DNA of 5,507 nt. Origin: Candidatus Latescibacterota bacterium. Its GTDB lineage: Bacteria; JAAXHH01. The notes beneath the pieces were generated by a model. That model searched no databases. It saw nothing but the letters and a program-made list of their open reading frames with translations, and was not told the DNA's origin. The position numbers were made by a program, and so were the translations under genes. Below are positions 1-5,507 of this stretch, one piece after another. The stretch covers positions 1 to 5,507 of the forward strand of contig JAJECR010000397.1 in the NCBI GenBank assembly GCA_022821935.1, given 5' to 3'. Numbering within the stretch: the stretch's first letter is position 1; each line of letters starts with the position of its first letter.

Positions 1-896
1 CGGCAGAAACCGCCGCCGACGTGGTCGTACAGGCCGCCGTTCATCATGACGTCCAGGGTGTGGGTGGCCATGGACAGCAGGATTTCGTCGCCCGACCGTT
101 CGTATTCGTGCAGCAACAGTTCGAGGCGCATGGGCGGCGGAAACTTGGGAGCGGGACCGAATCCTCCGTTTTCGGCGTTGTATCGGGTCCTCATATAGGT
201 CAGGGCGCCGGCCACGACATCCTCGCCCGGGACCGCCGTTTCATCATATGCGGCCAGGTCGTGCTGAAGCGTCCTGATCGCCTCCGCGATCCGTCCGGCC
301 TGTTCGACCAGGTCGCCCTTCCTGGTGTTCCAGGCCTCGTTCAACAGGTTCAGGATGCGCGGAAAACCCGGCCGTCCCGGCAGGTCCTCGGGAGGAAAGT
401 ACGTGCCCGCGAAGAAGGGTTCCAGATCCGGTGTGAGGAATACGGAATTGGGCCACCCGCCGCCGCCCGTGACGAGCTGCGTGGCTGTCATGTAGATCTC
501 GTCGATGTCCGGACGTTCCTCGCGGTCTACCTTGACGTTTACGAAATGGGCGTTCATGGCAGCCGCGATATCCGGGTCGGAGAACACCTCGCGTTCCATG
601 ACGTGACACCAGTAGCAGGTCGAGTAGCCGACGGACAGAAAGATGGGCTTCCCTTCCTGTCGCGCGCGGTCGATCGCTTCACTGCCCCAGGGATACCAGT
701 CTACCGGATTGTGGGCGTGGGCGCGAAGATAGGGGCTTAACTCATCGGCCAACCGGTTCCGGGAAGGGTCGGACCGGGAATCGCAACCCGGTCCCGACAG
801 ACCGGAAAGGAGGACGCACGCGATGAGGAAGGTGCAGGTGGAGAGACGGGAAACACGGCGAACCCGGGCCGCGTATGCCGGTATTCCGAGCATCAT
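1..896 (-). CDS. DUF255 / YyaL-type thioredoxin-fold protein with signal-peptide-like N-terminus (3' part cut off by window edge)
   Basis: The first 298 codons are present; the rest lies beyond the left edge. From residue 48 the protein matches the conserved opening of the YyaL/SPATA20 (DUF255) family: [11 protein letters not shown], then [12 protein letters not shown] (60-71), [18 protein letters not shown] (83-100) with a CxxC pair at C94/C97, [10 protein letters not shown] (123-132), [14 protein letters not shown] (144-157) and [10 protein letters not shown] (161-170). [10 protein letters not shown] (250-259) and [11 protein letters not shown] (287-297) begin the (alpha/alpha)6-like second domain. 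Full-length members are usually about 600-700 residues, so roughly half is seen. Their biochemical role is poorly known. Residues 1-47 are an addition: basic segment RVRRVSR, hydrophobic stretch around 20-34, then C38, suggesting export or a non-canonical lipoprotein (GPGC is not a good lipobox). An in-frame TAA at 917-915 limits the start to the tandem ATGs at 896 and 893. The gene lies downstream of lpd on the same strand. Family assignment is firm; localisation is inferred. Confidence 0.92.
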   Translation of the reverse strand, partial: MMLGIPAYAARVRRVSRLSTCTFLIACVLLSGLSGPGCDSRSDPSRNRLADELSPYLRAHAHNPVDWYPWGSEAIDRARQEGKPIFLSVGYSTCYWCHVMEREVFSDPDIAAAMNAHFVNVKVDREERPDIDEIYMTATQLVTGGGGWPNSVFLTPDLEPFFAGTYFPPEDLPGRPGFPRILNLLNEAWNTRKGDLVEQAGRIAEAIRTLQHDLAAYDETAVPGEDVVAGALTYMRTRYNAENGGFGPAPKFPPPMRLELLLHEYERSGDEILLSMATHTLDVMMNGGLYDHVGGGFC

Positions 897-898
897 GG

Positions 899-918
899 GT
901 AAACCCGCCCTGGTTTAC
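899..918 (-). repeat. Perfect 7-bp inverted repeat immediately before the DUF255 gene start
   Basis: Read on the minus strand the sequence is GTAAACC, six bases AGGGCG, then GGTTTAC, ending two bases before the ATG at 896. As RNA it could form a 7-bp stem whose loop carries the purine-rich AGGGCG, the most Shine-Dalgarno-like stretch near the start. As DNA it could be a 20-bp dyad operator. A 7-bp dyad with a short spacer is expected by chance a few times in 5.5 kb, so only its position makes it notable. Confidence 0.4.
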
Positions 919-1031
919 TGAACGTCGATTTCCTTACGCAATGAGACGCTCCGTACGCGGGCGCGAACGGGCGCTCCGGCGCGCAGGCAAGACGGACGGA
1001 TCGCAGAAGGCCTGCCGAAAAGCGGGAACCC

Positions 1032-2426
1032 CTAGATGTGTATCGCCGCGCCTTCCATTCCGGCGGCGGCTTCCATGACCAGTTCCGACAGCGTGGGGTG
1101 GGCGTGTATGGTCTTGTGCAGCTCCCGGGTGGTCGATTCCAGCGTGCGCGCGGTGCAGATCTCGGCGATCAGTTCCGTGGCGTCCGCCCCGATGATGTGC
1201 GCCCCGAGTATCTCGCCGTACTTCGCGTCCGCGATCAGCTTGACCATGCCGTCCGTCTGGCCGACGGCCACGGCCTTGCCGCTCGAGCGATAGGGCATCC
1301 GGAACACCTGGATTTCACGCCCTTCCGCCGCCTGGATCTCCGTAAGGCCGACGCTGGCGACCTGGGGCTGGCAATAGGTACACGCGGGGATGTTCTCCCG
1401 ATCAATGGGCGGCGCAGCATGGCCCGCGAGCCGTTCCACCAGGCTGATCCCTTCCGCGGAGGCCTTGTGGGCGAGCAGGGGCGGCCCCGTGACGTCGCCG
1501 ATGGCGTAGACGCCGGACACCGTGGTCCGGCACTGTTCGTCCACCTTGATGAAGCCCCGGTCGGTCTCCACGCCGAGTGCTTCCAGGCCGATATCTTCGA
1601 TATTCGCGTCGCGTCCGATGGCCAGGAGCGTGACATCGGCATTCAGCGTCTCTTCCTGCCCGTCGACGGTTACGGTCACAGAGGTGCCGTCCGGACTCGA
1701 TTCGGCCGATTCGACGCGCGCTCCGGTCTTGATCCCGATGCCCAGTTTCGCGAAGCTCTTTTCCAGCGTTTCGCTGATTTCCTCGTCTTCCACGGGCAGC
1801 AGGTGAGGCAGCATCTCGACGATGGTGACCTCGGTCCCGTAGGCGGCGTAATAGTAGGCGAACTCGACGCCGATCGCGCCGCCGCCGATGATGGTCATCG
1901 ATTGGGGCGGTTCCTCAATCAGCATGGCTTCGGTGCTTGTGATGATCCGCTCACCGTCCACCGGAACGGCCGGAATGGCCTTGGAGCGGGAACCCGTCGC
2001 GAGAATAATCGAACGGGCGTTTATGGTCTGCGTTTCGCCCTTGTCATTCGTGACGTCGACGGAAGTGGCGGAAGCCAGGCGGCCGTGGCCGCTGACGAGA
2101 TCCACTTTGTTCTTTTTGAGGAGGAACTTTATGCCGCCGGCGAGCGTGTTGGCTGCCTTGCGGCTTCGTTGCACGGCCTTGCCCATGTCGAACTGGAGGT
2201 TGTCGCAGGAGATGCCGTAGTCTTCGCCGTGACGCATGGTAAGGACGAGTTCGGCGTTCTTGAGCAGCGCCTTGGTGGGAATGCAGCCCCAGTTCAGACA
2301 TACGCCGCCAGGTTTGTCTTTCTCGATCACCACCGATTTCAAGCCGAGCTGGGCGGCGCGTATCGCCGAAACATACCCGCCGGGCCCGCCGCCGACCACT
2401 GCCACGTCGTAGATCTCTGATGCCAT
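1032..2426 (-). CDS. lpdA: Dihydrolipoyl dehydrogenase (E3 component of 2-oxoacid dehydrogenase / glycine cleavage complexes)
   Basis: This complete 464-residue flavoprotein reoxidises dihydrolipoyl groups on E2 or GcvH with NAD+ in the cytoplasm. Length and motif order are typical of the family. The FAD-binding loop GGGPGG is at 12-17, with the ribose-binding E35. The redox disulfide motif GGVCLNWGCIPTK (40-52) supplies C43 and C48. ATG is at 143-145, and the NAD-binding loop GGGAIGVEFA (181-190) is followed by E204, which favours NAD over NADP. The second FAD motif is YAIGDV (307-312). The C-terminal HAHPTLSE (441-448) gives the catalytic H443 and its partner E448. There is no N-terminal lipoyl domain. 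GGAG at 2436-2433 sits six bases from the ATG and supports this start. No E1 or E2 gene is adjacent, so the partner complex is unknown. The DUF255 gene follows after 135 bp with no convincing terminator between. Confidence 0.97.
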   Translation of the reverse strand: MASEIYDVAVVGGGPGGYVSAIRAAQLGLKSVVIEKDKPGGVCLNWGCIPTKALLKNAELVLTMRHGEDYGISCDNLQFDMGKAVQRSRKAANTLAGGIKFLLKKNKVDLVSGHGRLASATSVDVTNDKGETQTINARSIILATGSRSKAIPAVPVDGERIITSTEAMLIEEPPQSMTIIGGGAIGVEFAYYYAAYGTEVTIVEMLPHLLPVEDEEISETLEKSFAKLGIGIKTGARVESAESSPDGTSVTVTVDGQEETLNADVTLLAIGRDANIEDIGLEALGVETDRGFIKVDEQCRTTVSGVYAIGDVTGPPLLAHKASAEGISLVERLAGHAAPPIDRENIPACTYCQPQVASVGLTEIQAAEGREIQVFRMPYRSSGKAVAVGQTDGMVKLIADAKYGEILGAHIIGADATELIAEICTARTLESTTRELHKTIHAHPTLSELVMEAAAGMEGAAIHI

Positions 2427-2563
2427 GTCTTACTCCGGAAAAATGAATGGATCCCAACTGCCCTGAAAGCTTGCTATAACTAACGTTTACGACCCCGCAT
2501 GTCAAGATAATTCTCTTGTCTGCCATGGCTTTACGTTGTATCATGAAAAGGAGCGAAAGACCG
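2427..2563. promoter_or_regulatory. Divergent intergenic control region between lpd and the M20 peptidase gene
   Basis: This stretch separates two divergently transcribed genes and is visibly richer in A/T than the coding sequence (about 2438-2550), so promoters for both directions are expected here. On the plus strand TTGTCT (2516-2521) and TATCAT (2539-2544) are separated by 17 bases, a fair sigma70-like match, but the predicted start near 2551 would remove part of the ribosome-binding site at 2548-2553. On the minus strand a perfect TTGACA is at 2505-2500; the hexamer 17 bases on (TAGTTA) is a poor -10. A dyad CAAGA-N6-TCTTG (2503-2518) overlaps that -35 and could be an operator. Region-level confidence is fair; individual elements are tentative. 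Confidence 0.4.
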
Positions 2564-2608
2564 ATGGAAACGGCCTCAGACCACGCGAAACAACCGCCGG
2601 ACCCATGA
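2564..2608 (+). CDS. Possible 14-codon leader peptide translationally coupled to the M20 peptidase
   Basis: The reading frame METASDHAKQPPDP starts at an ATG ten bases after a strong ribosome-binding site AAGGAG (2548-2553) and ends in a TGA that overlaps the peptidase start as ATGA (2605-2608). An upstream in-frame ATG at 2543 would give 21 residues, but it precedes the ribosome-binding site. The peptidase ATG at 2605 itself has no good Shine-Dalgarno sequence, so ribosomes loaded here could re-initiate at it. The peptide resembles nothing I know. It could also be a chance frame, or the start of a longer peptidase form if a base were missing in the assembly. Confidence 0.35.
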   Translation: METASDHAKQPPDP

Positions 2609-3780
2609 CCCCAGACTCCATTTCCACGTCCATTACCGCCGGGCGTATCACTGAACTCATTTCAGGCCTGGTTTCCATTCCGTCGGTCACGGGCAGCGAA
2701 CAGGCCCTGGGCGACATGCTCCACGGACATTTCGAGGGCATCGGTCTTTCCGACGTGCGCCGGGTCCCGGTGGAGGATTCGGGCGACAGCCTGGCCGTAC
2801 GGATTCCCGGCCGCGGAAACGGCCGCGCGTTCATGCTGAATTTTCACCAGGACACCTTCGATGCGTGCGATGGGTGGGAGACGGACCCGTGGTCGCCCGT
2901 GGTGAAAGATGGATGCGTGTACGGGCTCGGCGCCCACGACATGAAGGCCGGGGCCGCGGCCGTGCTCGCCGCGGTGGAGGCCATTGTCCGGTCCGGCGTG
3001 GAACTGGCCGGCGACCTGATCGTCTCCGCCACGACGGACGAGGAGAACTGGTCTCGGGGTGCCCATGCGCTAATCGACAGCGGCCTGCTCAAGGGATGCG
3101 AAGGCTGCCTCATACCCGAACCCACGCCGCCGGGACGCCTGCGTATCGGTTCGCGGGGGCGGCACGTTATCAAGATCGACCTGGCGGGCAGGACGGCCCA
3201 CGCCGCGTACACGGGGGAGGGCGTCAACGCGGTCCATGACGCCGCGAAGATCGTTACGGCGCTGGATCGGATCGAACTGGGTTGGAACGAGGAATTCGAC
3301 CTGGGTGGCACGATCTGCGTAATCGAAATCAGCGGGGGCAGGAACATCATCCTCGTGCCGGAACACGCGCAGATTGTCCTCGACAGGCACATTCTGCCCG
3401 GACAGTCGATCGATCAGGCCGTCCGGGATATCGAGGCCCTGGTCCGGTCCCTGTCGATCAAATCGCAGTGGCGCGTCACGTGGGACGACCGGCCCACGCC
3501 CGCCCCGGCGCCTTATATCGTGGATCGCACGTCCAAGTTCGTCCAGTCCACCAGGAAGCGGGTCGAGGAGCAGCTTGGCGGGCCGGTGCGCTACGCCCTG
3601 GCCCGGAGCGTGGCGGACACGAATCACTTTGCCGTGACCGGAGGCATCCCGACGCTGGTGTACGGTCCCGAAGGGGGGAACACATGCCAGGCCAACGAAT
3701 ATGTCAGCATCGAATCCACCCTCCGCGTCGCACGGGCCTACTGTGGCATCGTCGTTGACATGCTGGGTCTTGCCCGTTAG
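2605..3780 (+). CDS. M20-family metallopeptidase / amidohydrolase (ArgE/DapE/CPG2-like deacylase)
   Basis: This 391-residue protein has the M20 order of metal-site motifs. FHQDTFD gives H81 and D83; GLGAHDMKAG gives the bridging ligand D112. TTDEEN gives the general base E146 and ligand E147. IPEPT gives E172, and GRTAHAA gives H199 of the lid/dimerisation domain. The C-terminal motif NTCQANEYV (359-367) corresponds to the usual aHxxNEyV but carries C361 where the last metal-binding His is expected. Family members remove acyl groups from amino acids or cleave small peptides with two metal ions, usually zinc, mostly in the cytoplasm; no signal peptide is seen, and the substrate cannot be read from sequence. 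I chose the ATG at 2605 because homology-like sequence (ITELISGLVSIPSVTGSE) begins soon after. The frame stays open back to a TTG at 2536 without a ribosome-binding site. The next gene starts six bases after the stop, suggesting an operon. Confidence 0.9.
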   Translation: MTPDSISTSITAGRITELISGLVSIPSVTGSEQALGDMLHGHFEGIGLSDVRRVPVEDSGDSLAVRIPGRGNGRAFMLNFHQDTFDACDGWETDPWSPVVKDGCVYGLGAHDMKAGAAAVLAAVEAIVRSGVELAGDLIVSATTDEENWSRGAHALIDSGLLKGCEGCLIPEPTPPGRLRIGSRGRHVIKIDLAGRTAHAAYTGEGVNAVHDAAKIVTALDRIELGWNEEFDLGGTICVIEISGGRNIILVPEHAQIVLDRHILPGQSIDQAVRDIEALVRSLSIKSQWRVTWDDRPTPAPAPYIVDRTSKFVQSTRKRVEEQLGGPVRYALARSVADTNHFAVTGGIPTLVYGPEGGNTCQANEYVSIESTLRVARAYCGIVVDMLGLAR

Positions 3781-3786
3781 GACATC

Positions 3787-4770
3787 ATGTTTCAGCGCCT
3801 TCTCCTCGTCGCCCTTTTCGTCGTGGTCGCCATCCTGGTCGTGCGATCGATCGCGAACTGGTTCAACCGGGGCGGATGGGTCGGTCGGGGACGGTCGGAA
3901 ATCCAGGGCAGCTGGGAGGTGGTCGAACCGCTGGGCAGGCTCGGCAGGGCCGCCGACAGAATCATGAGATCCACGCTGCGGCTGGAAGAGGAGGATGAAC
4001 TGCGAAAGGCGGCGGTGCTGTTCGATGTGGCGCACCGGGCTGTCGAGGGACTTCCCCTGGATCCCGCCGAACTGCGTTCCCTGGCCGACGAAGCCCCGGA
4101 GACTATTCGAGCCGGGCTGTTCCGGGAAGAGGCCGTTCACGCCCCCGGTTGGCTGCTGTTCGCGGCGGACCGTGTCCAGGACACCCACCCCGACATGTAC
4201 GCGTACGAGGTCAAGCGGATCACCCTTTCGGCCTACCGGGGGATTTTCCCATCGGACACCGGTACGGACCTGCCCGCGGAAAGGACCCTGGCACCGGTTT
4301 CCTCCGGCACGCCGCCGGATGTCGACGACCGGTACGGCCACCTTGGCAACCTGGGAGCGGAATATGTCCATGACGCCGCCTATGCCTCCCTGTTCTCATG
4401 TGCGGCCGAATCGCTCCCCGATGGCGCCATGCTGCCCCTGTTGCGGTTGCTGTACGAAACGGAGAACGAACCAGCTCCCGATCAAGGGACCCCGGTAGAC
4501 GAACTGCTGGCGCGTTACGATGAACGGCTTTACGCGGCGGCTGTCCACTGTATGATGCGGCCGGAATCGACCAATTTGTATAGACCCACGGCCTATTCGC
4601 CCGCGTTGTTCCGTCTGATCGGCACCTGGCCGCGGTCATCCGCGGAGCCGCTGTTCCGGGCAGCCCTCGAATCGGGATGGAACGACTGCGTCCGATTCCT
4701 GCCCGACGCGGGATGGGCGCGAGACCTCAGGACGGTGTTCAAAGACAGTCCCTATGGCGCACCGGTATAG
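3787..4770 (+). CDS. Unrecognised protein with one N-terminal transmembrane segment
   Basis: I do not recognise this 327-residue protein. Residues 2-19 (FQRLLLVALFVVVAILVV) form a strongly hydrophobic segment followed by R20 and later basic residues (R28, R34, R36). This fits a membrane anchor with the bulk of the protein on the cytoplasmic side, or an uncleaved signal anchor. The remainder is soluble and appears largely helical, with an acidic stretch LEEEDE (66-71) and a Pro/Gly/Asp-rich linker around 156-190. Scattered cysteines (C205, C255, C301) form no motif. No catalytic or nucleotide-binding signature is visible. The ATG lies six bases after the peptidase stop, and AGGA (3779-3782) overlapping that stop is its likely ribosome-binding site, so translation is probably coupled. 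Codon use and GC content resemble its neighbours, supporting a real gene. A role linked to the M20 enzyme is inference from position only. Confidence 0.8.
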   Translation: MFQRLLLVALFVVVAILVVRSIANWFNRGGWVGRGRSEIQGSWEVVEPLGRLGRAADRIMRSTLRLEEEDELRKAAVLFDVAHRAVEGLPLDPAELRSLADEAPETIRAGLFREEAVHAPGWLLFAADRVQDTHPDMYAYEVKRITLSAYRGIFPSDTGTDLPAERTLAPVSSGTPPDVDDRYGHLGNLGAEYVHDAAYASLFSCAAESLPDGAMLPLLRLLYETENEPAPDQGTPVDELLARYDERLYAAAVHCMMRPESTNLYRPTAYSPALFRLIGTWPRSSAEPLFRAALESGWNDCVRFLPDAGWARDLRTVFKDSPYGAPV

Positions 4771-4871
4771 TCTGGTGTGGTTGGACGTAGTCGGGCGTAG
4801 TCAAGCCCGCCGGCGTGGGGTGGCGTGACGTAGGTTAGACTAATGAAGATGAGCGCCATGAAGAACGGGAG
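4771..4871. other. Short intergenic stretch with repeated CGTAG units
   Basis: This gap between the membrane protein and the dioxygenase holds CGTAGTC at 4786-4792 and 4796-4802, ten bases apart, and a related CGTAGGT at 4829-4835. A 5-bp GC stem (4792-4796 with 4805-4809, eight-base loop) has no following T-run, so it is not a convincing intrinsic terminator. No clear sigma70 promoter is seen. The repeats could be binding half-sites on one face of the helix, or chance. Confidence 0.25.
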
Positions 4872-4880
4872 ATGACCGGC

Positions 4881-5507
4881 ATGCGTATTTCCACGAAACC
4901 CCTGCCCGGATTCGGTATGGAGATTACCGGAGTCGACCTGTCCGAGCCGCTGGAACCGGCCGTCATGCGGGAGATCCTCCAGGTGTTTCATACCCATGGA
5001 CTGATCGTGATCCCCGGCCAGGAAATGACCTTCGATCGCTACGACGCGTTCACCAGGGAATTCGGCAGGCAGAAACCCCATTTCCTGGATCACCTGCGTC
5101 ACGAAAACCACGCGGCCATACTCAATCTTTCCAACATCTTCGAAGACGGGCGCCCCATCGGCGTTTACGAAGGCGCGGCCTTCTGGCACACGGACGTGGC
5201 CTACCAGGATCCGCCTAACAGCTCCACCGTGGTGTACGGCCGGCAGTGGCCGGAAGGCGGTTGCCCGACCTACTTCGCCGACCAGATGGCCGCCTACGAC
5301 GACCTGCCTGCGAAGATGAAAGACACCATCGATGATCTGACCGTCCTGCATCACTACGGCAACCGGGCGGACATGAACGAAGAGTCCACGACTTCGGCGG
5401 AAAAACTGACCCTCGATCAGAAGGACCGGGTCGAGAACGTCTACCATCCCCTGGTCAAGCACCACCCGGTGACCGGACGCAAGGCGCTCTACGGCGTCTG
5501 CGGCAGT
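4881..5507 (+). CDS. TauD/TfdA-family Fe(II)/2-oxoglutarate-dependent dioxygenase (C-terminus beyond window)
   Basis: The first 209 residues are present; TauD-family proteins are usually about 270-300, so the last quarter is missing. The N-terminus has the family pattern FGMEITGVDLSEPL (11-24), then HGLIVIPGQ (39-47). The iron-binding HxD motif is in AFWHTDVAYQDPP (100-112), with H103 and D105 as two of the three ligands. HPLVKHHPVTGRKALYG (189-205) matches the TauD motif that precedes the distal His; that His and the 2-oxoglutarate-binding Arg lie outside the window. Such enzymes couple decarboxylation of 2-oxoglutarate to hydroxylation of a small substrate such as taurine, alkylsulfates or aryloxyacetates; the substrate here is unknown. 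GGGAG at 4867-4871 is nine bases from the ATG at 4881, favouring that start. An in-frame ATG at 4872 directly abuts the same motif and is less likely. The gene may be co-transcribed with the two genes upstream. Confidence 0.92.
   Translation, partial: MRISTKPLPGFGMEITGVDLSEPLEPAVMREILQVFHTHGLIVIPGQEMTFDRYDAFTREFGRQKPHFLDHLRHENHAAILNLSNIFEDGRPIGVYEGAAFWHTDVAYQDPPNSSTVVYGRQWPEGGCPTYFADQMAAYDDLPAKMKDTIDDLTVLHHYGNRADMNEESTTSAEKLTLDQKDRVENVYHPLVKHHPVTGRKALYGVCGS

Noticed and set aside
21..740. A 239-codon plus-strand frame across the DUF255 gene
   Set aside because: The minus-strand frame contains the full series of DUF255 motifs; the plus-strand frame is its shadow.
983..1015. Inverted repeat GCAGGC / GCCTGC between lpd and the DUF255 gene, considered as a terminator
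   Set aside because: The stem is only 6 bp, the loop is 21 bases, and no T-run follows in the direction of transcription.
1038..2420. A 460-codon open frame on the plus strand, antisense to lpd along nearly its whole length
   Set aside because: It mirrors lpd codon structure in GC-rich DNA, has no recognisable domain, and lies opposite a gene with every catalytic motif intact.
2536..2604. Upstream TTG start extending the M20 peptidase by 23 residues
   Set aside because: There is no ribosome-binding site before the TTG, the added residues do not resemble an M20 N-terminus, and the nearby AAGGAG serves a different frame.
3070..4371. A 433-codon open frame on the minus strand spanning the peptidase and membrane-protein genes
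   Set aside because: It is antisense to two well-supported genes, is rich in Arg/Pro/Gly as expected from an out-of-frame GC-rich reading, and shows no domain.
4872..4880. ATG at 4872 as start of the dioxygenase
   Set aside because: The GGGAG directly touches this ATG, which is too close; it is well spaced for the ATG at 4881.
4752..5465. A 237-codon minus-strand frame opposite the dioxygenase
   Set aside because: The plus strand carries clear TauD-family motifs including HxD; the antisense frame resembles nothing.

Overview
The window is GC-rich (by eye clearly above 60 % G+C, strong G/C bias at third codon positions), densely coding, and free of recognisable mobile elements, CRISPR arrays, tRNAs or rRNAs. 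It looks like ordinary chromosome from a high-GC, probably Gram-negative and environmental bacterium. Gene style (an exported DUF255 protein, an M20 peptidase and a TauD-type dioxygenase side by side) recalls uncultured Gemmatimonadota/Latescibacterota-like genomes, but that placement is a weak impression, not a demonstrated assignment.

Layout. Positions 1-896 (minus) hold the N-terminal 298 codons of a DUF255/YyaL-type thioredoxin-fold protein with an unusual signal-peptide-like extension; its C-terminus lies outside the left edge. Positions 1032-2426 (minus) encode a complete dihydrolipoyl dehydrogenase (E3), transcribed towards the DUF255 gene, with 135 bp between them. Positions 2427-2604 form a relatively AT-rich divergent control region. 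To its right, on the plus strand, a possible 14-codon leader ORF (2564-2608) overlaps by ATGA the start of a complete M20-family metallopeptidase/deacylase (2605-3780). Six bases later begins an unrecognised 327-residue protein with one N-terminal membrane segment (3787-4770). After about 110 bp comes the start of a TauD/TfdA-family Fe(II)/2-oxoglutarate dioxygenase (4881 to the right edge, C-terminus missing).

Working together. The M20 enzyme and the membrane-anchored unknown are close enough to be one translationally coupled operon; the dioxygenase may be co-transcribed with them. The lpd and DUF255 genes may form the opposite transcription unit. No E1/E2 subunits accompany lpd, so it probably serves complexes encoded elsewhere. 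I see no defence, secretion or biosynthetic cluster here. The items worth a second look are: a Cys in place of the usual last metal-binding His of the M20 enzyme, the coupled leader ORF, a perfect inverted repeat just before the DUF255 start codon, and the unrecognised membrane-anchored protein.
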